Shown: piece by piece, positions 32,821 to 43,570 of the stretch
Numbering within the stretch: position 1 is the stretch's first letter
Layout of the letters: each line of letters starts with the position of its first letter
Assembly (NCBI GenBank): GCA_017311185.1
Contig: JAESUZ010001291.1
Location: 744,001 to 808,000, forward strand
Source of the DNA: Proteles cristata cristata
Lineage: Eukaryota; Chordata; Mammalia; Carnivora; Hyaenidae
Length of the DNA: 64,000 nucleotides
Direction of reading: 5' to 3'
Made by a program: the position numbers and the translations under genes
The notes under the pieces: model-generated
What the model was told of the DNA's origin: nothing
Seen by the model: the letters and a program-made list of their open reading frames with translations, nothing else
Database searches by the model: none

Positions 32821-33790
32821 AAAAGCGTCTTCAAATCCCATTGTTCAGTCACCTATGGAGGGTTCTCTTGATTCCCCACTGAACGCTCTGGTTCTCACTT
32901 CTCCTCCTCCCTCCCAGCTAACTTTCACTTCTACATTGTCAAGGATTTTAGTAGCATTTATGTTCTCCTTAAATCTGTCATGCCTTATTTACAGGCTGTT
33001 CCAAAAATGAAAGCCAGTAAACACTCTTAACCTTAATATGACTACCTTATTATTTCCTGCAGAGCCAAGAAGTATGCTATGATCATGTGTCCTTCTAGTA
33101 TGGATTTTAGTGACACTCAAAGAAAATATTCAGATAGCTTCTCCTTCCACACTTCAGCAAGTGCTCAAAATCATGCCCTGCCTCATTGCACAGCTGGGTC
33201 ATGGTGTCTCTTTCTTTTACTGTTTATTTTTTTAAAAAACCATAGCTTGTCCTTATATTGTGTTTTGTTTGTTTTGCCTGAAGTACCTATCGCCCATCTT
33301 TTTTCTTGTGAGGAGAAATGTATACCTTCTTTACAAAGTGGCTACCATCTTAGAGCTTCTTATTTTTCTACAGCACTGAATCTGTTCTGGTTTTCTTCTT
33401 GGAGCCCAGCGACTTCTGGTGCCAGTTTGGAACAACTGCTTCATTTCTTGACTGTGGCTTTCCCAGACAGCTTCTGGTTTTGCTAGAGTTTCTAGTTTCC
33501 TTTCTTTTTTTCATTATTTTAAAATTCTTCCAAGATCTCAAATATCCTCTCACTTCTGTGGAATCTTCTTTTTTTCAGGAGATAGTTCCCCTAAGCACTG
33601 GTACTTTCTAGAACTTCCAGACATCGTCATAGTGGAGCTCCCTGGTACTGCTCACCTGCATGTCACATCCTGCAACCCGGATCCCGAATCTTCCTCTTTC
33701 TTGGCTGACCACCTTATTATGCTGAAGCACCTATTCAATTTCCTAAGAAAAGGTGTGAAAGGATGAGACGTATAAGTTTCAGCAAGTTCC
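32821..33790. other. Non-repetitive or unrecognised ancient sequence
   Basis: T/C-rich on the plus strand. A 135-codon open frame (33079-33486) is Ser/Phe/Leu-rich with no recognised domain. I call no gene. Confidence 0.4.
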
Positions 33791-33801
33791 AAAATGGGTC
33801 A

Positions 33802-34008
33802 GGGGCGCCTGGGTGGCTTAGTCGATTGAGCGTCCGACTTTCGCTTGGGTCATGATCTCGCGGTTCGTGGGTTCAAGCCCCGCGTCGGGCTTTGTGCTGA
33901 CAGCTCGGAGCCTGGAGCCTGTTTCAGAGTCTGTGACTCCCTCTCTCTCTGACCCTCCCCTGCTCACACTGTCTCTTTCTCTCCTAGAAATAAATAAAAC
34001 ATTTAAAA
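33802..34008 (+). mobile_element. Felid tRNA-Lys SINE, type B
   Basis: It runs from 'ggggcgcctgggtggcttagtcg' to 'ctcctagaaataaataaaac'. Perfect TSD aaaatgggtca at 33791-33801 and 34009-34019. Confidence 0.96.
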
Positions 34009-34390
34009 AAAATGGGTCATATGCTGCTCTTGTTGTTGACAGAAAAGTTAGCCAGCAACAGAACTCTTGACTGGGAGTCATCTTCCAGAACTTGAAGGCA
34101 TTGCTCTGATTTTAGCCACATAATTTTGCTAACAGGAAGTCTGACACCAGTTTGATTTATACTGCTTTGTAGATGGCCTCTCATCTGATGGTCTCTGAAA
34201 TCTTTTAAGTTGTCCAAAAATCTTTACCTTGGGTGTCCTGCAGTTCCGCGGGGGAAGTACTGGGATGTAAGCCTCTTTGCTTTCAACAGGTTGGCACATG
34301 GCAGGAAGCTGGAATGACTTCCTAAGGGCTTGGAAGGTTATTAAGAGCTCAGCATATTGGGGTGAAATTGGGAACTGACTGGCTTTTTTA

Positions 34391-34770
34391 TTTATTTTTT
34401 TATTTTTTCAAATAGTTTATTGTCAAATTAGTTTCCACATAACACCCAGTGCTCATCCGCACAAGTGCCCTCCTCCATGCCCATCCCTCCCTCCCCGCCA
34501 CCCCCATCAGTCCTCAGTTTTTGTCAGCATTCAAGAGTCTCTCATGGTTTGCCTCACTCCCTTTCCCCCACCATTTCCTCCCTTCTTCTCCCCCTTGTTC
34601 CTCCGTTAAGTTCCTCCTAATCCTCCTATACGTGCACACATATGATATTTGTCCTTCTCTGCCTGACTTATTTCGCTCAGCATAACACCCTCAAGGTCCA
34701 TCCATGTTGCTACACAGACCAGATTTCATTCTTTCTCATTGCCATGGAGTATTCCATGGTATAGATAAAC
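34391..34770 (-). mobile_element. 5'-truncated L1 3'-end insertion
   Basis: Reverse carnivoran L1 3' end, 'ttcaaatagtttattgtcaaattagtttcc' to 'ccatggtatagataaa'. Perfect 16-bp TSD ctgactggctttttta at 34375-34390 and 34771-34786. It is very similar to 3864-4225, with a 5' truncation point about 10 bases further out. Confidence 0.92.
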
Positions 34771-34789
34771 CTGACTGGCTTTTTTAGAA

Positions 34790-36180
34790 CACATAATAGA
34801 GGACTTTGCTTTGTGGTGCCCACATCCGCATTGGAAATCTTAATTCTTCCCCAGACAAGTTCTTCGATTTCTTTAGAGGAGAGCCTTCTCATGATTTTTC
34901 TGGAGAGTGTAGGTTGGCCAGCTGTGGACTGTTCTGCAGGAGGAGATAGAGGGATAACAGCCGCGCACAGTAGGGCCTCAGCAAATCCCACTGGGACGTC
35001 CAGCTGGCCTTGCCACCTCTGAGTCCTTGGCCTTTGGGGTGTCTCCTCCCACGGCTTCCCCCCTGTGTCTGCTTTCCCGTGGGCACTCCTTTGCTTTTCT
35101 TCTTGCTTGTTTAATGGGACGTCTAAAAGCTAACATTATGTCTCACACTTAATACTTGTTAAAACACTCCAACAAGAGTGCTCCCCAAAATGTCAACAAA
35201 TGCAGTAATGGGTAGCAAATTGTCCTCATATCTAAAAGAGTGTGTTAATAATACTGAAAGATTCCCAGGTGTCTCTTTCTTGTGTGTGTGTGTGTGTTTC
35301 CAAATAGCGATTTTGTTTTAATATCTCTTTTTTAGTGGAAGAACGGATTCATTTTTCAGAAAAAAAATTCTTAAAGTTATGGAGATGGACTAGCAAGGTG
35401 CCTCAGTTGAAGGCCAAGGGAAGAGCCACCCCCCCTCCTGTCGGGGTTGCTAGGAGCCCCAAGGACAACAGCTCCTGACCCCTTGGGTGATGCTTTAGAA
35501 TGCAGATTTTGTCCTACCCTCTGGAATCCACTTTTCTAACAAGCCCCCAAGTGATTCTGCCCACAATTTGAGATAGACAGAGTGGGCAAAAACAAGCCTT
35601 GTAAGTGGGTAAAAACAGGCTGGTGGTTCAGCGATACCCAGTCATTTGTAGGGATTCTTAGCCGGGAGAATGTTTTCTCTTTGTTTTCTCCCGACACCCC
35701 AACAGATCCTGAGAAATCTGCCTTACATGCAAGAGAAGCAAACGACAGATTAAAGATGTTTCTGGAGCTGGTAACTGTGGCCATATGTGAGGTGGTTACA
35801 CATCATAATGTTTGAGGTGGACAGATTTTGCTTCCTTTTAACACCATTGCCAAAAATAAAGACAAATTTCCCCCAAAGTTCTCACTTCTGCAGGTTTTCC
35901 AAAGTCGTCTGTTCTGGACACACTGTTTTTCCCATCCACTTTGCAAAGCTCCTGTCCACCAGTGCAGGCTGGAAATGCCCTTAATGAGGGAACCAAAGGG
36001 TTCCTGATCTGCACACTTGCTTCAGCCATCCTGGGTGTTATTCCTTGGGGTACAAGGGGAAAGCAGACATCCAGTTTTACCAACTCAAATTCCTCTGGTT
36101 GGGTTGTTCTAGACTCCATTCTTTTTTCTTCTCCTGGGGATTTTAGTGGACAACACAAGTGAACAATAAAGACAGCATTA
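34790..36180. other. Non-repetitive intronic sequence
   Basis: No exon is recognised. There is a short (TG)9 run at 35282-35299. Confidence 0.45.
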
Positions 36181-36182
36181 GA

Positions 36183-36375
36183 GGGGTGTCTGGGTGGCTC
36201 ACTAGGTGAAGCATCTGACTCTTGGTTTTGGCTCAGCTCACGATCTCATGGTTCATGAGTTTGAGCCCCACCTCAGGCTCCATGATGATAGTGTGGAGCC
36301 TGCTTATGATTCTCTCTCTCTGCCTCTCCCCTGCTTGCTCTCCCTGTCTCTCTTTCAAAATAGATAGATAGATAG
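36183..36375 (+). mobile_element. Diverged tRNA-Lys SINE with GATA tail
   Basis: The head is 'gaggggtgtctgggtggctcactagg', followed by a CT-rich body and 'tttcaaaatagatagatagatag', a tail that has turned into a short GATA run. Confidence 0.87.
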
Positions 36376-36410
36376 GGCACTAGGAAAGCAAGGCTACATC
36401 AGGAAGGATG

Positions 36411-36411
<1 letters not shown>

Positions 36412-36459
<48 letters not shown>
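36412..36459 (+). repeat. (TTAG)n microsatellite
   Basis: About 12 uninterrupted TTAG units. Confidence 0.95.
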
Positions 36460-37730
36460 GGTGGCCCACAAGCCCAGTGATTTGTAAGACTGAACAGATT
36501 TGGGAGTCACTGTTCCCAATTAAGGACAAATCTATCTAGAGAGAGAGCTCTTTGCAGTCACAAAAAGTGCTCTAGAGGCAAGGGTGTCACAGAGTTCTAC
36601 GGACAATGTAAGCGAATCCCCTACTCAGATACTTTCCTTAAAATGTCCCCAAGCTGACCCCAGTATGGCCTCTGCCTGATGTCTCCGTGTAGACGACTCA
36701 TTCTCTTACCATGATGGCAAACTTGTGACACAAATAAATTGCCGTGTGGCCCTTCCTCACCTCCATTCTGCTCAGATTTCAAACCTCCCCTCCTGCAACC
36801 CTGTGTCTCTCTTCTTTATAACAACCCATGTCTTGCACTCAAATTAGCATCTTTATCCCCAGACGCACATTTACATTTCATATCAGCAGGCTTTCAAAAA
36901 GGTTTTGCCTGCAGCAGGACAGAGGTACAACCGTACATACTTTCCCAGGAGCTGAACGATTCATCACTGAGCAGACACTTCCAAATTAGCTTCTTTGCCC
37001 AGGTGCCTGGGCCACTTCTTCTCAAGAGCAAAGCCTCAGAGGGCATCCCTGTATGAGTGAGCAGTTATCACTGTTCCAGCCCTCAGGAGGAACTAGATTG
37101 GTCCATCCACACAACCAGTTCTCTTATGTTCAGGGCTTGGAAGAGGCACAGCTCAGTCTGTGTCATCCCTAGCACTCACCTGCTAGGTCAACTTGGAAAA
37201 GTCAAGCTGTGTGAACTTCTGAGCCCAAGTTCAAGATGTGCAACATGTCAGTGATCTCATCTGTCCACATGGTTGTCTTGGAAAGCTACATCACTCGTCA
37301 TAAATGACTTTCCAAACTATGAAGCACCGTCTTATTTTGAACCCAAATTGCATCACTCTTTTCCATCTGCTCATGCAGAATGTCCACCTTCCACTTGGAA
37401 GCATACTTCTCTCTGGCATTTCTGGAGGAGGGTCTCGCGAAAGCTCAGGAGCAGGTCCGTGGCTCACTGCGATAGCGGTCCGTTGTTCTGCGCTGTCAGA
37501 CCCATGCCCGTCCGGTGCGCTTGGCGTTTTCCTCTCTGGGCTGCCCGGCCGGGTCTGTGGCCCTGCCCGCGTCTCACCGTCTGTTTCACCAGGCACAACC
37601 CCCGCTGGTGGCTGGCCTGAGCCTTCAACACGGAGAAGCCATGCAGAGTGGAGACGGCTTGCCCTCCTCCCCTGTGGCATCCGGAGACAGTGCAGTTTGG
37701 CCCCCAGTGTGTGCCTATGGAGAAACAGCT
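36460..37730. other. Non-repetitive intronic sequence, locally GC-rich
   Basis: 37420-37700 is GC-richer with some CpG and gives overlapping open frames of 110-190 codons on both strands. No domain or conserved peptide is recognised. Confidence 0.4.
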
Positions 37731-37734
37731 GCTA

Positions 37735-38050
37735 TTATGAGTATGATTATGATTGTAGTAAAATACACACAGCATAAACTTTGTCATTTGAACCATTTTA
37801 AGGTGTACAATTCAGTGGTGTTAGGTACATTTGCGATGTCCAACCACCACCACTATCTACTTCTCAAACTCTTTCAACATACTTCCCAGAAAACCCATAC
37901 CGCCAGCAGTTTCCTCCCCAGCCCCGGGCAGCCACGGATGTGCCTTCTGTGTCAGTGGATTCACCTATTCTGCACATTTCATATAAATGAAATTATACAG
38001 TATGTGGCCTTTGGCATCCGGCTTCTTGCACTTAGCCTCATACGTTGCCC
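37735..38050 (-). mobile_element. Old L1 fragment
   Basis: 'aaatacacacagcataaactttgtcatttgaaccattttaaggtgtacaattcagtggtgttag' and 'tgaaattatacagtatgtggcctttggcatccggcttcttgcacttagc' are the reverse complement of an L1M-type 3' region. Confidence 0.8.
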
Positions 38051-38190
38051 TCTTTGTTTTTACTTGGTGCCCTTTCTCTCTCTCTAGAACCAGGCTTGCA
38101 CCAGGGAATGGAGCTAAGGATGAATTTGAATAGCCATTATCATTATGCTTTTCTCAGGATCCTGGGACACTTTCTGTTTTCAAATTTTTT

Positions 38191-38396
38191 TTAAAAATGT
38201 TTTATTTATTTCTAGGAGAGAGAGACAGTGTGAGCAGGGAAGGGTCAGAGAGAGAGGGAGTCACAGACCGAAACAGGCTCCAGGCTCTGAGCTGGCAGTC
38301 AGCACAGAGCCCGACGCGGGGCTCGAACCCACGAACCGCGAGATCATGACCCAAGCGAAAGTCGGACGCTTAACCGACTAAGCCACCCAGGCGCCC
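38191..38396 (-). mobile_element. Felid tRNA-Lys SINE, type B, nested
   Basis: Reverse copy with 'tttatttctaggagagagag' and 'gccacccaggcgcccc'. TSD ctgttttcaaatttttt at 38174-38190 and 38397-38413. It sits in the poly-T (tail) side of the SINE at 38405-38626. Confidence 0.96.
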
Positions 38397-38404
38397 CTGT
38401 TTTC

Positions 38405-38626
38405 AAATTTTTTTAAACATGTATTTATTTTTGAGAGAGAGAGAGACAGAGCACGAGGAGGGGAGGGGCAGAGAGAGAGGGAGACACAGAATCTAAAGCA
38501 GGCTTCAGGCTCTGAGCTGTCAGCACACAGCCCAACATGGGGCTCGAACCCAGGAACCGCGAGATCATGACCTGAGCGGAAGTCAGATGCTTAACCTGCT
38601 TAACTGACTGAGCCACCCAGACACCC
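38405..38626 (-). mobile_element. Felid tRNA-Lys SINE, type A (host of nested SINE)
   Basis: Reverse copy, 'tttttttaaacatgtatttatttttgagaga' to 'gagccacccagacacccc'. A 10-base internal duplication 'taacctgcttaac' is present near 38594. The outer TSD caggatcctgggacactttc (38155-38174) and caggattctggggccctttc (38627-38646) brackets both SINEs. Confidence 0.94.
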
Positions 38627-38753
38627 CAGGATTCTGGGGCCCTTTCAGTGAGCGGCCCCCACCTGGCTCCTTCTCCTTGGACTGTGTCCTTTACCCTCTG
38701 TCAATGAATTTCTATGAGGCTACTCCAGTTCCCAGATGTGCCCAGAGATATGT

Positions 38754-38795
38754 AAGCAAGTAAGTAAGCAAATAAGTAAGTAAGTAAGTAATTTG
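38754..38795 (+). repeat. (GTAA)n/(GCAA)n microsatellite
   Basis: 'gtaagtaagcaaataagtaagtaa'-type tetranucleotide run with a few substitutions. Confidence 0.85.
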
Positions 38796-39022
38796 TCCCC
38801 CTTCCCAACAGGCTGTCAAACCCAAATGGCCAGTGTGCCCGCCATGCCCACATATGCCTGAGCCTGAAAAGTGCCAGGGCATGCTGACGTTGAGACCCCT
38901 CCACCAGAGAGATTATATTAGGGTGATGTTATACTTTGTGTTAGCAAAAGTTAACACTTCTTTTAGTATACGAGTGCCATTTTGCTTTCTGTGATCCTGA
39001 GGTGTTTCAAATACCTTGGAGG

Positions 39023-39250
39023 ATGGGGCGCCTGGGTGGCTAAGTCGGTTAAGCGTCCGACTTTCGCTCAGGTCATGATCTCGCGGTTCGTGGGTTCGAG
39101 CCCCGCGTCGGGCTCTGTGCTGACTGCCAGCTCAGAGCCTGGAGCCTGTTTCAGTCTGTGACTCCCTCTCTCTCTGACCCTCCCCTGCTCACGCTGTCTC
39201 TCTCTCTCTCCTAGAAATAAATAAAACATTAAAAAAAAAATTAAAAAAAA
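39023..39250 (+). mobile_element. Felid tRNA-Lys SINE, type B
   Basis: It runs from 'ggggcgcctgggtggctaagtcgg' to 'ctcctagaaataaataaaac' and an A-rich tail. Perfect 15-bp TSD caaataccttggagg at 39008-39022 and 39251-39265. Confidence 0.97.
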
Positions 39251-39265
39251 CAAATACCTTGGAGG

Positions 39266-39795
39266 CATAAGACACATCTGTGTTTCTCCAGAATCTCTCA
39301 TGGACTTGCCCTTCATATGCACATGTGCCTGATGCTTACACTTTTCCGTGTCGCTTCCTGGGAAGTAGTCTTACTATGTGTGCTTTTATGTGTGCGCTTT
39401 CCTGAGGAAACCTCTAACACAGATTGAAAAAGAGAAAAATTTTTTTTTAATTTACAGTTGATACATAGAAACTGAACAAATGGAGAAGTGAAAGATTCCT
39501 GGCTACTCCTTTATTATATTAAATTACTTATTTGGGAGGTTCAAACCACTGGTTTTGCCATAGTGTTCTCTCTAGGAAATTCAGAGTTGGCTGGAATTTC
39601 GTTTTGTGTTTCTTTTTCTAAATTGTAAGTTTAAAATAAAATGTTAAATGCCCTAATGTAAATTTCTGTGCATCTCTTTTGTTCTTTCATTGTGACAGGT
39701 ATTGTAGTTAAATTTTACATTCACCATTGGTGTATGTAGTGTGCAGTAAACAGACAGGGGAGAAGCCATTATTAAAGGATGTAAACACCAGGGGG
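39266..39795. other. Non-repetitive intronic sequence
   Basis: No gene or clear repeat is recognised. Confidence 0.4.
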
Positions 39796-39810
39796 AAAAG
39801 TAAGAATCGT

Positions 39811-39841
39811 TTTTTTAAATTTATTTCTTTACTTTTGAGAG

Positions 39842-39878
<37 letters not shown>

Positions 39879-40045
39879 AGCAGGGGAGGGGCAGAGAGAG
39901 AGGGAGACACAGAATCTGAAAATCCGAAGCAGGCTCCAGGCTCTGAGCTCTCAGCACAGAGCCCCATGCAGGGCTGAAGCTCACAAACAGTGAGATCATG
40001 ACCTGAGCCAAAGGATGCTTAACTGACTGAGCCACCCAGGCGCCC
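39811..40045 (-). mobile_element. Felid tRNA-Lys SINE with expanded (GA)n
   Basis: Reverse copy containing an uninterrupted (GA)15-type run at about 39846-39876, head 'gagccacccaggcgcccc'. Imperfect flanks 'gaaaagtaagaatc' (39797) and 'gaaaataacaatc' (40048). Confidence 0.92.
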
Positions 40046-40309
40046 CAGAAAATAACAATCTTTAATCTTCCGTGTCTCGGGTCAGAGTTCACCCCTAGCA
40101 ATTATCATTTAATCCACAAACATTCTCTACTGTTAAATGTCTTTGAACCTTCCTGTGTGTGTATCTCAGTATGCTTTATACAATGAGCTGTTTTAGAGGC
40201 TTCGTGCTTTACCGCCCTTTTTTTTTAACCTTTGTCTTACACAGTGTTATGTAGGTGACTTTGCTGTTCTTTAGACCAGAGTTGCATTCTCGTATAACCC
40301 TTCATGCGC

Positions 40310-40640
40310 TTCTTGGCGTCCAGCAAATACCTGGGCATCATTTATTATCCATCATTTTTTGCTTGCAGATGCCAAATTAGTTTATGCAAAAACCTCGAAG
40401 AGGTTTTGCGGAGTTAATTTAATGCCTTTCCAGACAAGCTGCAGGTTATGAGAAGGAAACAGGCAAGCAATGTGAACATGGCAACATAAAGGGATGAAGA
40501 CACATTTGGAGCCGTCTCTCATTAGCACGTTAGGGTCTGCTGCACCTTCCCATCTGCCAATATCTGTCTGCCAGTATTCCCCAGTCTATCCTGCTTCTTC
40601 TAAATGCTGATTTAGATAAATGCTTTTCTAACCAAAATAA
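40310..40640. promoter_or_regulatory. Candidate conserved non-coding element
   Basis: A repeat-free block with an octamer-like 'tatgcaaaa' at 40383, 'aaattag' at 40374, 'gttaatttaatgcc' at 40413 and 'ctcattagcacgtta' near 40516. These are the motif types bound by POU and homeodomain proteins. Conservation cannot be tested here, so this is only a candidate. Confidence 0.3.
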
Positions 40641-40644
40641 AACA

Positions 40645-40945
40645 GCATGGTATTGAAGTCAACCATGAAAATAGGCACTGACACGTGTGCCCCCACCTGA
40701 AAGAAATCAGGACAGGCCTGATTTGAATCGGGCAGGAGGCCAGATGCAATCAGACTCCCCAAATCTCAAACTCCATTTGAGAGATCAAATCCCACTCCCC
40801 CAGGACCTTCCAGATTGGAGAAGACCCTGGGAGGTCAGAATTGAGCTGGGCTCCCAGTGTCAATAAAAGGTGATTTTGTACAGTTGGAATGGGTGGGTGG
40901 CGAAGCCAGACCATTCCCTTAAAGTTCCAATAAATGGGATGACTG
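40645..40945. repeat. Unclassified repeat, possibly an LTR remnant (copy 2)
   Basis: It shares 'tcaaccatgaaaata(a/g)gcactg' and 'c(c/t)(t/a)(g/a)aaagaaatc' with the block at 26520-26650. It contains AATAAA twice (near 40862 and 40929), as an old LTR would. The family is not identified. Confidence 0.3.
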
Positions 40946-40949
40946 GGTA

Positions 40950-41045
40950 TTTTTTTCTAGAGAGACTTAATTTTTTAGAGCATTTTTAGGTTTGCAGCAA
41001 AATTGGGCAGAAGGTTCAGAGAGTTCCTGCTGACAAGGTATTTTC
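40950..41045 (-). mobile_element. Old L1 fragment
   Basis: 'ttttttagagcatttttaggtttgcagcaaaattgggcagaaggttcagagagttcc' matches the reverse of an L1M 3' region. Confidence 0.65.
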
Positions 41046-41312
41046 CAGCCATCTTTCATAGGCACCATCTCTACCTTTGGAGTCTCAGAGCACTCTGGGC
41101 TTAACATGCAAGGCCGGGCACACATTGGGCTGAGGGTCTGAACAGACCTAGAGTAATTCACCAATCCAGTGAGGACTTGGCGCCCCAACTGGTCCAATAT
41201 GGAGGCTGTACATGGTATCTGATAGCAAAGATGGGTATTTGGCGCCCCTGAGAGCCGTCAAGCTACCATTTCGGCAGTACAGGCGTGCCTTGCTTTAAAC
41301 AAATCTGATTTT

Positions 41313-41529
41313 GGGGCACCTGGGTGGCTCAGTCGGTTAAGCAGGCAACTTCAGCTCAGGTCATGATCTCACGGTTCGTGGTTTCAAGCCCCATGTTGGG
41401 CTCTGTGCTGACAGCCAGCTCAGAGCCTGGGGCCTGTTTCAGATTCTGTATCTCCCTCTCTCTCTGACCCTCTCCTGCTCACGCTGTCTCTCTCTCTCTC
41501 ATAAATAACTTTTTTTTAAAAAAGCATTG
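41313..41529 (+). mobile_element. Felid tRNA-Lys SINE, intermediate A/B
   Basis: The head is 'ggggcacctgggtggctcagtcggttaag'. The body has 'gctgacagccagctcagagcctggggcctgtttcag', mixing type A and B features. Perfect 15-bp TSD aacaaatctgatttt at 41298-41312 and 41530-41544. Confidence 0.96.
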
Positions 41530-41699
41530 AACAAATCTGATTTTTAAAAAAGAAATAAAAATAAAAATAAGCAAATCCGATTATATATTTAAAATCTGAC
41601 TTACACCAGAGGCTAATTGGACGCGATCCATCTTTCCATCACTTTCAAAAGATAGGTTCTCCACCTTCTCTAAGGTCTAAAGTCGTTCAAAACTTCCCA

Positions 41700-42085
41700 A
41701 AGCCTCTGTACCAAGCAGTCCATTCTCCACGTTGTCCCTCAGAAATGTCACCTACGCCATGCCGTGTCATCTGGGGATTTCTCACATTCCAGCCTGTAAT
41801 ATCCTCTCTTCTTCCTTTGTTTCGCTCTCTTAAACCTTCCTTGCCCGCCTTCTTCACCCTCCGTGAGCACTGCCCTGGCTTCTCTAACCTAAGACTCCGT
41901 GTCCTGATTCTCTGGGCCATTCTGGTCTGCCACTTGCAGGACTCTAGAATTACCCCCAAACCCGATTGTTTCTTATGAGTTAATCTTATCTCCATAAATA
42001 GATGATGAACTCCTTAAAGGCAGGAACTAGCTCCCTGAGTCCTACATATTGGCACAGCACTAGTGCCTGTGTTCAATAAATTTAA
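41700..42085 (+). mobile_element. L2 LINE 3' fragment (5' part tentative)
   Basis: 'gatgatgaactccttaaaggcaggaactag' and 'ggcacagcactagtgcctgtgttcaataaat' (41998-42080) fit the L2 3' end. 41700-41990 fits L2 only loosely. Confidence 0.55.
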
Positions 42086-42827
42086 CAAAGTGACTCTGAA
42101 ATTTACAAAAATAGTCACTGCTTGGTTTTCTTACAAAGTTCTCTAGGGGTCCTCAATATATGAATCGACGTACACGGATTTCTCAAGAACATACTTGTTG
42201 TGTATATGCTGGTGTGCAGTATGTCGCTTCACGGAACCACTAGATTTTTTTTTTAAGGAGCATTTCTTTAAAAACAGGAACTAGTTTAATGTGACAAACA
42301 TGAGTTATTACTGTGGAAAATCTTGACTAAGTCTAGGTAGGGGAGAAGCCGGAAGACATTTCAGCCAAGGCCAATGGATTCAACATCGAACCTTATATTT
42401 ATTTGTAGGCTTGTTGGAAAGCTTTTAGACTGAGGTTCAGGCAAAGAAGGAAGTAAAACTGGCACAGGAATCTTCCCTAGATCATTCTTTGGCCAGACTG
42501 TCTTCCTGCTGCAGAAGTCGTTCAGTGCTAGATGGACATATGAGAACAAATTTAGGGTGCTCGGGGTGAAGCAGCTGGGCCCACCAACTCTTACTCTTCA
42601 AATAACAAGGAAATGTTGAAAAGATGCTTTCATTCTCTCAGTCCCTGGACTGGTTTTGAGGGGCTCATGTGCCCAGTCACCAGTGTAGACTTCGCAGTAG
42701 CCTGCGGGAAGCCTTCCAGTTTGGGGGAGGCGGGGGGTACAGGGTACAGTGTCTGATCAGCAGGCAAAGTATTCCGGCTCGGGTTTTCGTCCCTGCAAAG
42801 CTGAGAACCATGTACCCTCTTGAAATT

Positions 42828-42858
<31 letters not shown>

Positions 42859-42889
42859 CCTGTAAAACCTGAAACTAACACGTCTACAG
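42086..42889. other. Intronic sequence upstream of the CpG island
   Basis: No exon is recognised. There is an (AAAAC)n run at about 42828-42860. Confidence 0.45.
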
Positions 42890-43570
42890 TAGCAGGTGCC
42901 CGCGCCGCCGTCGGTGGGGCATTTGCAGAAGAAGTAAAGGGGCCGAACTCTCCCAACGGGAAGCGACCCTTGAAAGCGTTGCGTCTCCCCGGCCGGGGCG
43001 GGAGCGAGAAGGCGGGGACCCCGGAGCCCCGTGGCCGTGCGCCCCGGGTCGGCCCCGCGCGCCCCCGCGCAGTAACGCCGGCGGGGGGCACGCGGTCCCG
43101 CCCCCCGCGCACGGGCTCCCACTCCCCGCGGGGCGCCACGGCCAGGGGGCGGGGGCGCGCGCCTCACCGGCTCGTCCCCTTCTCTCCCCGCAGCTACCTC
43201 ACCCCTGAGCTCGCAGCTCCCGCAGCTCCAGCCGCTCCAGCAGCCCCCCGCCGCCGCCGCGCAGGCGCCCGGCCGCCCCGCAGGCGCCCCCGCCGCCGCC
43301 CGCGCCGCCGCGCCCCGAACCCCGGCCAGCCGTCTCCGAGCCAGCAGGGCGCCAGCCCCCCGCAGAAGGCCGGCCAGTCTCCGGGACATGGGCTGCCGTC
43401 GCCGCTCACGCCGCCCAGTCCTCTGCAGGTACGGTCCCCGCCCCCCCGCGAGCCCGGGCGCCCCCCCGGGGTCCCCCCGCCCCCCCAGTGCTCGGCACCC
43501 AGCTCTGCAGCCCCTAACTCGAGTGCATCTCCCGGGCTAGGGAAGAGGAGGCACGCAGCAGGCGGCCGGG
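42890..43570. promoter_or_regulatory. CpG island over the POU6F2 exon
   Basis: It is densely CpG with several GC-box-like 'ccgccccccgc' and 'ggggcgggag' strings, and it is the only CpG-dense block of this size in the window. Stop codons are rare here, so long open frames occur in several phases on both strands. It covers the exon and about 300 bases of the upstream intron. It could be an alternative promoter, or just GC-biased sequence around a proline-rich exon. Confidence 0.75.
43194..43428 (+). CDS. POU6F2: Internal coding exon of POU6F2 (Pro/Gln-rich region), frame-disrupted
   Basis: POU6F2 (RPF-1) is a nuclear POU-homeodomain transcription factor known from retina, brain and kidney. Its long N-terminal half is Gln/Pro-rich and its C-terminal half carries the DNA-binding POU-specific and homeodomains, which are not in this window. 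Seen here: a pyrimidine-rich acceptor ending 'ctctccccgcag' before 43194 and a donor 'CAG|gtacgg' after 43428. From 43196 one frame reads TSPLSSQLPQLQPLQQ, close to the remembered human TSSLNSQLQQLQ. From 43318 another frame reads NPGQPSPSQQ then SPPQKAGQSPGHGLPSPL and TPPSPLQ up to the donor, close to human QPSPTQQ, SPPQK and SPGHGLPSPLTPP. The two frames differ by a net -1 or +2 within 43244-43317, a C/G-rich stretch. The exon is 235 nt, one short of the 3n+2 these two anchors imply. The middle is Pro/Ala-rich where human has a Gln run. Neighbouring exons are not in view, and no POU-domain coding sequence occurs here. Identity is strong; functional status is uncertain. Confidence 0.85.

Noticed and set aside
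37515..38087. 190-codon plus-strand open frame
   Set aside because: Its second half lies in a reverse L1 fragment and its first half has no recognisable domain.
40645..40945. Calling a definite endogenous retrovirus LTR
   Set aside because: Only AATAAA signals and a repeated block support it. No TG...CA ends, internal retroviral genes or partner LTR are visible.
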